DNA of 64,000 nucleotides, taken from contig NC_092270.1 in NCBI RefSeq assembly GCF_036320965.1, forward strand, positions 17,154,908 through 17,218,907, read 5' to 3'. This stretch comes from Panulirus ornatus (Eukaryota; Arthropoda; Malacostraca; Decapoda; Palinuridae). Of this stretch, positions 54,706 to 64,000 are shown piece by piece. The notes beneath the pieces are model-generated. The model worked only from the letters and a program-made list of their open reading frames with translations, was not told where the DNA came from and searched no databases. Each line of letters begins with the position of its first letter. Positions within the stretch are counted from its first letter, which is position 1. Position numbers and translations under genes: made by a program.

Positions 54706-57405
54706 TGTTGGATGTTAATGTGCTGAGGTGCAACTGGAGGGATGTCTGATCATTATCTTGTGGAGGCAAAGGTGAAGATTTGTGGAGGTTTTCAGAAAAG
54801 AAGAGAGAATGTTGGGGTGAAGAGAGTGGTGAGAGTAAGTGAGCTGGGAAGGAGACTTGTGTGAGGAAGTACCAGGAGAGACACAGAATGGAAAAAGGTG
54901 AGAACAAAGGAGGTAAGGGGAGTGGGGGAGGAATGGGATGTATTTAGGGAAGCAGTGATGGTTTGCGCAAAAGATGCTTGTGGCATGAGAAGTGTGGGAG
55001 ATTGGTTGATTAGAAAGGGTAGTGAGTGGTGGGATGAAGAAGTAGATTATTAGTGAAAGAGAAGAGAGAGGCATTGGATGATTTTTGCAGGGAAATAATG
55101 CAGATGAGTGGGAGACGTATAAAAGAAAGAGGCAGGAGATCAAGAGAAAGGTGCAAGAGGTGAAAAAGAGGGCAAATGAGAGTTGGGGTGAGAGAGCATC
55201 ATTAAATTTTAGGGAGAATGAAAAGATGTTCTGAAAGGAGGTAAATAAAGTGCATAAGACAAGGGAACAAATGGGAACATCGGTGAAGGGGGCTAATGGG
55301 GAGGTGATAACAAGTAGTGGTGATGTGAGGAGATGGAGTGAGTATTTTGAAGGTTTTGCTGAATGTGTTTGATGATAGAGTGGCAGATATAGGGTGTTTT
55401 GGTCGAGGTGATGTGCAAAGTGAGAGGGTTAGGGAGGATGATTTGGTAAACAGAGAAGAGGTAGTAAAAGCTTTGCGGAAGATGAAAGCCGGCAAGGCAG
55501 CGGGTTTGGATGGCATTGCAGTGGAATTTATTAAAAAAGGGGGTGAGTGTATTGTTGACTGGTTGGTGAGGTTATTTAATGTATGTATGACTCATGGTGA
55601 GGTGCCTGAGGATTGGCAGAATGCTTGCATAGTGCCATTGTACAAAGGCAGAGGGGACAAAGGTGAGGGCTCAAATTACAGAGGTATAAGTTTGTTGAGT
55701 ATTCCTGGTAAATTATATGGGAGGGTATTGATTGAGAGGGTGAAGGCATGTACAGAGCATCAGATTAGGGAAGAGCAGTGTGGTTTCAGAAGTGGTAGAG
55801 GATGTGTGGATCAGGTGTTTGCTTTGAAGAATGTATGTGAGAAATACTTAGAAAAGCAAATGGATTTGTATGTAGCGTTTATGGATCTGGAGAAGGCATA
55901 TGATAGAGTTGATAGAGATGCTCTGTGGAAGGTATTAAGAATATATGGTGTGGGAGGCAAGTTGTTAGAAGCAGTGAAAAGTTTGTATCGAGGATGTAAG
56001 GCATGTGTACGTGTAGGAAGAGAGGAAAGTGATTGGTTCTCAGTGAATGTAGGTTGCGGCTGGGGTGTGTGATGTCTCTATGTTTATTTGATTTATTTAT
56101 GGATGGGGTTGTTAGGGAGGTGAATGCAAGAGTTTTGGAAAGAGGGGCAAGTATGCAGTCTGTTGTGGATGAGAGAGCTTGGGAAGTGAGTCAGTTGTTG
56201 TTCACTGATGATACAGCGCTGGTGGCTGATTCATGTGAGAAACTGCAGAAGCTGGTAACTGAGTTTGGTAAAGTGTGTGAAAGAAGAAACCTGAGAGTAA
56301 AAGGGAATAAGAGCAAGGTTATTAGGTACAGTGGAGTTGAGGGACAAGTCAGTTGAGAGGTAAGTTTGAATGGAGAAAAACTGGAGGAAGTGAAGTGTTT
56401 TAGATATGTGGGAGTGGATTTGGCAGCGGATGGAACCATGAAAGCGGAAGTGAATCATAGGGTGGGGGAGGGGGCAAAAGTTCTGGGAGCGTTGAAAATT
56501 GTGTGGAAGTTGAGAACGTTATCTTGGAAAGCAAAAATGGGTATGTTTGAAGGAATAGTGGTTCCAACAATGTTATATGGTTGCGAGGCATGGGATATAG
56601 ATAGGGTTGTGCGGAGGAGGGTGGATGTGCTGGAAATGAGATGTTTCAAGACAATACGTGGTATGAGGTGGTTTGATCGAGTAAGTAATGAGAGGGTAAG
56701 AGAGATGTGTGGTAATAAAAAGAGTGTGGTTGAGAGAGCAGAAGAGGGTGTTTTGAAATGGTTTGGTCACATGGAGAGAATGAGTGAGGAAAGATTGACC
56801 AAGAGGATATATGTGTCAGAGGTGGAGGGAAGTGGGAGACCAAATTGGAGGTGGAAAGATGGAGTGAAAAAGGTTTTGAGTGATCGGGGCCTGAACATGC
56901 AGGAGGGTGAAGGGCGTGCAAGGAATAGAGTGAATTGGAACGATGTGGTATACCGAGGTCAACGTGCTGTCAATGTATTGAACCAGGGCATGTGAAGCAT
57001 CTGGGGTAAACCATGGAAAGTTCTGTAGGGCCTGGATGTGGAAAGGGAGCTGTGGTTTCGGTGCATTATTACATGACAGCTAGAGACTGAGTGTGAATGA
57101 ATGGGGCCTTTGTTGTCTTCCTACCGCTACCTCGTGCACATGAGGGGGAGGGGGTTGTTATTTCATGTGTGGCAGGGTGGCGATGGTAATGAATAAAGGC
57201 AGACAGTAAGAATTATGTACATGTGTATATATGTATATGTCTGTGTGTATATATATGTATAAGTTGAGATGTATAGGTATGTATATTTGTGTGTGTGGAC
57301 ATGTATGTATATACATGTGTATATGGGTGGGTTTGGCCATTCTTTCATCTGTTTCCTTGCGCTACCTCGCTAACGCGGGAGACAGCGACAAAGCAAAATA
57401 AATAA
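54706..57405 (+). mobile_element. RTE-1 copy M (plus), 5'-truncated, long 3'UTR
   Basis: Begins at the end of the endonuclease (ttggatgttaatgtgctgag) and runs through linker, RT and tail. Open frames: 55338-56072 (CSNYRGISLLS as GSNYRGISLLS, CGFRSGRGCVDQVF, AFMDLEKAYDRVDRDALWK), 56033-56356 (LLFTDDTALVADSC, FADD changed to FTDD) and 56366-56995 (C-terminal region to VLNQGM). Frameshifts near 55050, 55350 and 56055 and a TGA at 56355 break it. Terminal hairpin at 57355-57392. Confidence 0.85.
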
Positions 57406-57423
57406 CATCAGTGTAAATAAATA

Positions 57424-57426
<3 letters not shown>

Positions 57427-57498
<72 letters not shown>
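57427..57498. repeat. (TA)n array
   Basis: About 70 bp of TA directly before the composite element at 57499. Confidence 0.95.
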
Positions 57499-57499
<1 letters not shown>

Positions 57500-57743
57500 C
57501 CCTGGGGATAGGGGAGAAAGAATGCTTCCCACGTATTCCCTGCGTGTCGTAGAAGGCGACTAAAAGGGGAGGGAGCGGGGGGCTGGAAATCCTCCCCTCT
57601 CACTTTTTTTTTTAATTTTCCAAAAGAGGGAACAGAGAAGGGGCCCAGGTGAGGATATTCCCTCAATGGCCCAGTCCTCTGTTCTCAACGCTACCTCGCT
57701 AATGCGGGAAATGGCGAATAGTATGAAAGAAAAGAAAAGAAAA
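57499..57743 (+). mobile_element. Composite RTE-1-derived non-autonomous element, copy 1
   Basis: About 245 bp. The head (57499-57600) equals the RTE-1 5' terminus and leader, TCCCTGGGGATAGGGG through ggagcggggggctggaaatc. The middle (aattttccaaaagagggaac, then an unmatched segment with cccaggtgaggatattccct) is partly similar to the leader and partly private. The end, ctacctcgctaatgcgggaa then atggcgaatagtatgaaag, is a diverged RTE-1 3' hairpin plus A-rich tail. No coding capacity; presumably mobilised by RTE-1 protein. Two more copies lie at 59832 and 61351. Confidence 0.75.
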
Positions 57744-57765
57744 ATATATATATATATATATATAT
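57744..57765. repeat. (TA)n array
   Basis: Short TA run between composite element 1 and copy O. Confidence 0.9.
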
Positions 57766-59817
57766 TCTTAATACCTTCCACAGAGCATCTCTATCAACTC
57801 TATCATATGCCTTCTCCAGATCCATAAATGCTACATACAAATCCATTTGCTTTTCTAAGTATTTCTCACATACATTCTTCAAAGCAAACACCTGATCCAC
57901 ACATCCTCTACCACTTCTGAAACCACACTTCTCTTCCCCAATCTGATGCTCTGTACATGCCTTCACCCTCTCAATCAATACCCTCCCATATAATTTACCA
58001 GGAATACTCAACAAACTTATACCTCTGTAATTTGAGCACTCACTCTTATCCCCTTTGCCTTTGTACAATGGCACTATGCACGCATTCCGCCAATCCTCAG
58101 GCACCTCACCATGAGTCATACATACATTAAATAACCTTACCAACCAGTCAACAATACAGTCACCCCCTTTTTTAATAAATTCCACTGCAATACCATCCAA
58201 ACCTGCTGCCTTGCCGGCTTTCATCTTCCGCAAAGCTTTCACTACCTCTTCTCTGTTTACCAAATCATTTTCCCTAACCCTCTCACTTTGCACACCACCT
58301 CGACCAAAACACCCTATATCTGCCACTCTATCATCAAACACATTCAACAAACCTTCAAAATACTCACTCCATCTCCTTCTCACATCACCACTACTTGTTA
58401 TCACCTCCCCATTTGCGCCCTTCACTGAAGTTCCCATTTGCTCCCTTGTCTTACGCACTTTATTTACCTCCTTCCAGAACATCTTTTTATTCTCCCTAAA
58501 ATTTAATGATACTCTCTCACCCCAACTCTCATTTGCCCTTTTTTTCACCTCTTGCACTTTTCTCTTGACCTCCTGTCTCTTTCTTTTATACATCTCCCAC
58601 TCAATTGCATTTTTTCCCTGCAAAAATCGTCCAAATGCCTCTCTCTTCTCTTTCACTAATACTCTTACTTCTTCATCCCACCACTCACTACCCTTTCTAG
58701 TCAACCCACCTCCCACTCTTCTCATGCCACAAGCATCTTTTGCGCAATCCATCACTGATTCCCTAAATACATCCCATTCCTCCCCCACTCCCCTTACTTC
58801 CATTGTTCTCACCTTTTTCCATTCTGTACTCAGTCTCTCCTGGTACTTCCTCACACAGGTCTCCTTCCCAAGCTCACTTACTCTCACCACCCTCTTCACC
58901 CCAACATTCACTCTTCTTTTCTGAAAACCCATACAAATCTTCACCTTAGCCTCCACAAGATAATGATCAGACATCCCTCCAGTTGCATCTCTCAGCACAT
59001 TAACATCCAAAAGTCTCTCTTTCGCACGCCTGTCAATTAACACGTAATCCAATAACGCTCTCTGGCCATCTCTCCTACTTACATAAGTATACTTATGTAT
59101 ATCTCGCTTTTTAAACCAGGTATTCCCAATCATCAGTCCTTTTTCAGCACATAAATCTACAAGCTCTTCACCATTTCCATTTACAACACTGAACACCCCA
59201 TGTATACCAATTATTCCCTCAACTGCCACATTACTCACCTTTGCATTCAAATCACCCATCACTATGACCCGGTCTCGTTCATCAAAACCACTAACACACT
59301 CTTTCAGCTGCTCCCAAAACACTTGCCTCTCTTGATCTTTCTTCTCATGCCCAGGTGCATATGCACCAATAATCACCCACTTCTCTCCATCAACTTTCAG
59401 TTTTACCCATATTAATCGAGAATTTACTTTCTTACACTCTATCACATACTCCCACAACTCCTGTTTCAGGAGTATTGCTACTCCTTCCCTTGCTCTTTTC
59501 CTCTCACTAACCCCTGACTTTACTCCCCAGACATTCCCAAACCACTCTTCCCCTTTACCCTTGAGCTTCGTTTCACTCAGAGCCAAAACATCCAGGTTCC
59601 TTTCCTCAAACATACTACCTATCTCTCCTTTTTTCACATCTTGGTTACATCCACACACATTTAGGCACCCCACTCTGAGCCTTCGAGGAGGATGAGCACT
59701 CCCCGCGTGACTCCTTCTTCTGTTTCCCATTTTAGAAAGTTAATACAAGGAGGGGAGGATTTCTGGCCCCCCGCAAACGTGGAAGACAGCGACAAAGTAT
59801 AATAAAAAAATAAAATA
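57763..59817 (-). mobile_element. RTE-1 copy O, intact endonuclease and early RT; probable 5'-inverted insertion
   Basis: Minus strand 59774-57763 holds the leader (lacking the outermost ~80 bp) and about 657 codons of uninterrupted LINE ORF from 59730: endonuclease motifs GCLNVCG, ALSETKL, IIGAYAPG, VMGDLNAKV, GMSDHYLV; a basic linker; then RT through CSNYRGISLLS, CGFRSGRGCVDQVF, AFMDLEKAYDRVDRDALWK to VLRIY, where a TA array begins. At 59775-59817, immediately after the leader, a plus-strand piece of RTE-1 tail (acgtggaagacagcgacaaa, then A-rich) follows. Together this looks like a plus-strand insertion with a very large inverted 5' part. It is the longest intact coding stretch in the window. 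Confidence 0.85.
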
Positions 59818-59831
59818 ATATATATATATAT

Positions 59832-60076
59832 CTTTCTTTCAAACTATTCGCCATTTCCCGCATTAGCAAGGTAGCGTTAAGAACAGAGGACTGGGCCTTT
59901 GAGGGAATACCCTCACCTGGCCGAATTCTCTGTTCCTTCTTTTGGAAAATTAAGAAAAAAAAAAAAAAAAAAAAGATCGAGAGGGGAGGATTTCCAGCCC
60001 CCCGCTCCCTCCCCCTTTAGTCGCCTTCTACGACACGCAGGGAATACGTGGGAAGTATTCTTTCTCCCCTATCCCC

Positions 60077-60082
<6 letters not shown>
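59832..60082 (-). mobile_element. Composite RTE-1-derived element, copy 2
   Basis: Minus orientation: tail hairpin (gccatttcccgcattagcaa), private middle, a run of ~20 A at 59954-59973 (T on the element strand), then head ending at tccccagggata (60071-60082), next to a TA array. Confidence 0.75.

Positions 60083-60138
<56 letters not shown>
60081..60138. repeat. (TA)n array
   Basis: TA run between composite element 2 and copy G. Confidence 0.95.
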
Positions 60139-60146
<8 letters not shown>

Positions 60147-61331
60147 GCTTTGTCGCTGTCTCCAGCGTCTGCGAGGTAGCGCAAGGAAACAGACAAAAGA
60201 AATGGCCCAACCCACCCCCATACACATGTATATACAAACGTCCACACACGCAAATATACATACCTACACAGCTTTCCATGGTTTACCCCAGACGCTTCAC
60301 ATGCCCTGATTCAATCCACTGACAGCATGTCAACCCCGGTATACCACATCGATCCAATTCACTCTGTTCCTTGCCCTCCTTTCACCCTCCTGCATGTTCA
60401 GGCCCCGATCACACAAAATCTTTTTCACTCCATCTTTCCACCTCCAATTTGGTCTCCCACTTCTCCTCGTTCCCTCCACCTCCGACACATATATCCTCTT
60501 GGTCAATCTTTCCTCATTCATTCTCTCCATGTGCCCAAACCATTTCAAAACACCCTCTTCTGCTCTCTCAACCATGCTCTTTTTATTTCCACACATCTCT
60601 CTTACCCTTACATTACTTACTCGATCAAACCACCTCACACCACACATTGTCCTCAAACATCTCATTTCCAGCACATCCATCCTCCTGCGCACAACTCTAT
60701 CCATAGCCCACGCCTCGCAACCATACAACATTATTGGAACCACTATTCCTTCAAACATACCCATTTTTGCTTTCCGAGATAATGTTCTCGACTTCCACAC
60801 ATTCTTCAAGGCTCCCAGGATTTTCGCCCCCTCCCCCACCCTATGATCCACTTCCGCTTCCATGGTTCCATCCGCTGCCAGATCCACTCCCAGATATCTA
60901 AAACACTTTACTTCCTCCAGTTTTTCTCCATTCAAACTTACCTCCCAATTGACTTGACCCTCAACCCTACTGTACCTAATAACCTTGCTCTTATTCACAT
61001 TTACTCTTATCTTTCTTCTTTCACACACTTTACCAAACTCAGTCACCAGCTTCTGCAGTTTCTCACATGAATCAGCCACCAGCGCCGTATCATCAGTGAA
61101 CAACAACTGATTCACTTCCCAAGCTCTCTCATCCCCAACAGCCTTCATACTTGCCCCTCTTTCCAAAACTCTTGCATTCACCTCCCTAACAACCCCATCC
61201 ATAAACAAATTAAACAACCATGGAGACATCACACACCCCTGCCGCAAACCTACATTCACTGAGAATCAATCACTTTCCTCTCTTCCTACACATACACATG
61301 CCTTACATCCTCGATAAAAACTTTTCACTGC
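60139..61331 (-). mobile_element. RTE-1 copy G, young, 5'-truncated, short 3'UTR
   Basis: Short 3'UTR and a frame 61259-60330 open from GLRQGCVMSPWLFN through LLFTDDTALVADSC (FADD changed to FTDD) to VVYRG with the shared TGA. A TGA also replaces Trp in EESDWFS near 61265. Truncated at gcagtgaaaagtttttatcg, abutting a TA array. Confidence 0.85.
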
Positions 61332-61350
61332 ATATATATATATATATATA
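61332..61350. repeat. (TA)n array
   Basis: Short TA run between copy G and composite element 3. Confidence 0.9.
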
Positions 61351-61590
61351 TTTTTTTTTTATACTAATCGCCATTTCCCGCATTAGCGAGGTAGCATTAA
61401 GAACAGAGGATGAGGACTGGGCCTTTGAGGGAATATCCTCACCTGGCCCCTTTCTCTGTTTCTTCTTTTGGAAAAAAAAAAAAAAATGAGGGGAGGATTT
61501 CCAGCCTCCCGCTCCCTTCCCTTTTAGTCGCCTTCTACGACACGCAGGGAATACGTGGGAAGTATTCTTTCTCCCCTATCCCCAGGGATA
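61351..61590 (-). mobile_element. Composite RTE-1-derived element, copy 3
   Basis: Minus orientation, same structure as copies 1 and 2, ending in tccccagggata (61579-61590). A private ctcaacg follows before the next TA array. Confidence 0.75.
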
Positions 61591-61596
61591 CTCAAC

Positions 61597-61597
<1 letters not shown>

Positions 61598-61638
<41 letters not shown>
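61598..61638. repeat. (TA)n array
   Basis: TA run between composite element 3 and copy H. Confidence 0.95.
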
Positions 61639-61646
<8 letters not shown>

Positions 61647-64000
61647 TTTTATACTTTGTCGCTGTCTCCCGCATTTGCGAGGTAGCGCAAGGAAACAGAC
61701 GAAAGAAATGGCCCAACCCCCCCCATACACATGTACATACACACGTCCACACACGCAAATATACATACCTACACAGCTTTCCATGGTTTACCCCAGACGC
61801 TTCACATGCCTTGATTCACTCCACTGACAGCACGTCAACCCCTGTATACCACATCGCTCCAATTCACTCTATTCCTTGCCCTCCTTACACCCTCCTGCAT
61901 GTTCAGGCCCCGATCACACAAAATCTTTTTCACTCCATCTTTCCACCTCCAATTTGGTCTCCCTCTTCTCCTCGTTCCCTCCACCTCCGACACATATATC
62001 CTCTTGCTCAATCTTTCCTCACTCATTCTCTCCATGTGCCCAAACCATTTCAAAACACCCTCTTCTGCTCTCTGAACCACGCTCTTTTTATTTCCACACA
62101 TCTCTCTTACCCTTACGTTACTTACTCGATCAAACCACCTCACACCACACATTGTCCTCAAACATCTCATTTCCAGCACATCCATCCTCCTGCGCACAAC
62201 TCTATCCATAGCCCACGCCTCGCAACCATACAACATTGTTGGAACCACTATTCCTTCAAACATACCCATTTTTGCTTTCCGAGATAATGTTCTCGACTTC
62301 CACACATTTTTCAAGGCTCCCAAAATTTTCGCCCCCTCCCCCACCCTATGATCCACTTCCGCTTCCATGGTTCCATCCGCTGACAGATCCACTCCCAGAT
62401 ATCTAAAACACTTCACTTCCTCCAGTTTTTCTCCATTCAAACTCACCTCCCAATTGACTTGACCCTCAACCCTACTGTACCTAATAACCTTGCTCTTATT
62501 CACATTTACTCTTAACTTTCTTCTTCCACACACTTTCCCAAACTCAGTCACCAGCTTCTGCAGTTTCTCACATGAATCAGCCACCAGCGCTGTATCATCA
62601 GCGAACAACAACTGACTCACTTCCCAAGCTCTCTCATCCCCAACAGACTTCATACTTGCCCCTCTTTCCAGGACTCTTGCATTTACCTCCCTAACAACCC
62701 CATCCATAAACAAATTAAACAACCATGGAGACATCACACACCCCTGCCGCAAACCTACATTCACTGAGAACCAATCACTTTCCTCTCTTCCTACACGTAC
62801 ACATGCCTTACATCCTCGATAAAAACTTTTCACTGCTTCTAACAACTTGCCTCCCACACCATATATTCTTAATACCTTCCACAGAGCAACTCTATCAACT
62901 CTATCATATGCCTTCTCCAGATCCATAAATGCTACATACAAATCCATTTGCTTTTCTAAGTATTTCTCACATACATTCTTCAAAGCAAACACCTGATCCA
63001 CACATCCTCTACCACTTCTGAAACCGCACTGCTCTTCCCCAATCTGATGCTCTGTACATGCCTTCACCCTCTCAATCAATACCCTCCCTTATAATTTACC
63101 AGGAATACTCAACAAACTTATACCTCTGTAATTTGAGCACTCACTCTTATCCCCTTTGCCTTTGTACAATGGCACTATGCACGCATTCCGCCAATCCTCA
63201 GGCACCTCACCATGAGTCATACATACATTAAATAACCTTACCAACCAGTCAACAATACAGTCACCCCCTTTTTTAATAAATTCCACTGCAATACCATCCA
63301 AACCTGCAACTCTATCAACTCTATCATATGCCTTCTCCAGATCCATAAATGCTACATACAAATCCATTTGCTTTTCTAAGTATTTCTCACATACATTCTT
63401 CAAAGCAAACACCTGATCCACACATCCTCTACCACTTCTGAAACCGCACTGCTCTTCCCCAATCTGATGCTCTGTACATGCCTTCACCCTCTCAATCAAT
63501 ACCCTCCCATATAATTTACCAGGAATACTCAACAAACTTATACCTCTGTAATTTGAGCACTCACTCTTATCCCCTTTGCCTTTGTACAATGGCACTATGC
63601 ACGCATTCCGCCAATCCTCAGGCACCTCACCATGAGTCATACATACATTAAATAACCTTACCAACCAGTCAACAATACAGTCACCCCCTTTTTTAATAAA
63701 TTCCACTGCAATACCATCCAAACCTGCTGCCTTGCCGGCTTTCATCTTCCGCAAAGCTTTTACTACCTCTTCTCTGTTTACCAAATCATTTTCCCTAACC
63801 CTCTCACTTTGCACACCACCTCGACCAAAACACCCTATATCTGCCACTCTGTCATCAGACACATTCAACAAACCTTCAAAATACTCATTCCATCTCCTTC
63901 TCACATCACCACTACTTGTTATCACCTCCCCATTTACGCCCTTCACTGAAGTTCCCATTTGCTCCCTTGTCTTATGCACCCTATTTACCTCATTCCAGAA
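61639..64000 (-). mobile_element. RTE-1 copy H, young, short 3'UTR, runs off the window, internal tandem duplication
   Basis: T-run, short 3'UTR and a frame 63079-61835 open from IERVKACTEHQIGEEQCGFR through AFMDLEKAYDRVDRVALWK (Asp to Val next to motif A), GLRQGCVMSPWLFN and LLFADDTALVADSC to VVYRG. A TAA replaces Tyr in GKLYGRV at about 63090. A 420-bp segment, 62886-63305, is repeated in tandem at 63306-63725, so the upstream frame (63979-63089) reads RVDRVAGLDGIAVEF at the junction and contains the fingers and motif A twice. The element continues beyond 64000. Confidence 0.85.
62886..63725. repeat. 420-bp direct tandem duplication within copy H
   Basis: gcaactctatcaactctatc begins at 62886 and at 63306. 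The two halves differ at few positions, one being cccttataattt (63087, a stop) against cccatataattt (63507). The Asp-to-Val variant near motif A is at the edge of both copies. Confidence 0.9.

Noticed and set aside
24139..61638. Regularly spaced repeats that might suggest a CRISPR or satellite array
   Set aside because: The repeats are RTE-1 copies and (TA)n microsatellites with irregular spacing in a eukaryotic context.

Overview
This is a eukaryotic genomic window, most plausibly from an arthropod and probably a decapod crustacean. That placement is an inference from three things: intron-rich arylsulfatase exons, dense RTE-clade LINEs mixed with jockey, Penelope-like, pogo/Tigger and piggyBac-like remnants, and heavy (TA)n and TG/TA satellite content. 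There are no operons, bacterial promoters, CRISPR arrays or rRNA genes. I recognised no tRNA.

The only host coding sequence I can support is two single exons of a type I (arylsulfatase B-like) sulfatase, both on the + strand, at 5203-5429 and 42795-43021. They are the same length (227 nt), enter in phase 1, leave in phase 0 and encode homologous peptides of 76 residues. They are either exons of two tandem paralogues or alternative, mutually exclusive exons of one gene. Everything between and around them is introns or intergenic DNA filled with transposons.

Nearly all the rest is one RTE-type non-LTR retrotransposon, here called RTE-1. It has one ORF of roughly 1,000 codons: an APE-type endonuclease, then a reverse transcriptase, then an RTE-type C-terminal region. 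Its 5' end starts TCCCTGGGGATAGGGG, and its 3' end has a conserved hairpin followed by an A-rich (A/T) tail. No copy is both full length and open. Most are 5'-truncated, frameshifted, nested in each other, or 5'-inverted.

Layout. 1-5.1 kb: jockey-clade remnant and old RTE-1 pieces. 5.2 kb: sulfatase exon. 6.5-12 kb: a second RTE family (RTE-2) split by a 3.5-kb RTE-1 copy and by a Tigger element. 12-24 kb: decayed LINE pieces, two more pogo/Tigger elements, a 5'-inverted RTE-1 copy, a piggyBac-like element and unassigned DNA. 24.2-37.4 kb: a 5.94-kb near-perfect tandem duplication made of RTE-1 copies, with a third partial element. 37.4-42.6 kb: nested RTE-1 copies. 42.8 kb: second sulfatase exon. 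43.4-49.5 kb: an old RTE-1 split by a younger one, and Penelope-like DNA with a hammerhead-like motif. 49.5-57.4 kb: RTE-1 copies in both orientations. 57.4-64 kb: young RTE-1 pieces alternating with a ~250-bp composite non-autonomous element, almost every junction lying in a (TA)n array.

The most useful second looks are: the equal-length sulfatase exon pair; the tandem duplication, whose diagnostic bases point to unequal recombination between two retrotransposon insertions; repeated 5' inversions abutting (TA)n arrays; a young RTE-1 lineage marked by a shared new stop codon and a 3'UTR deletion; a composite element built from both ends of RTE-1; and the Penelope-type hammerhead motif. All coordinates of element edges are by eye and may be off by some bases; copy identities are read by eye, not computed.
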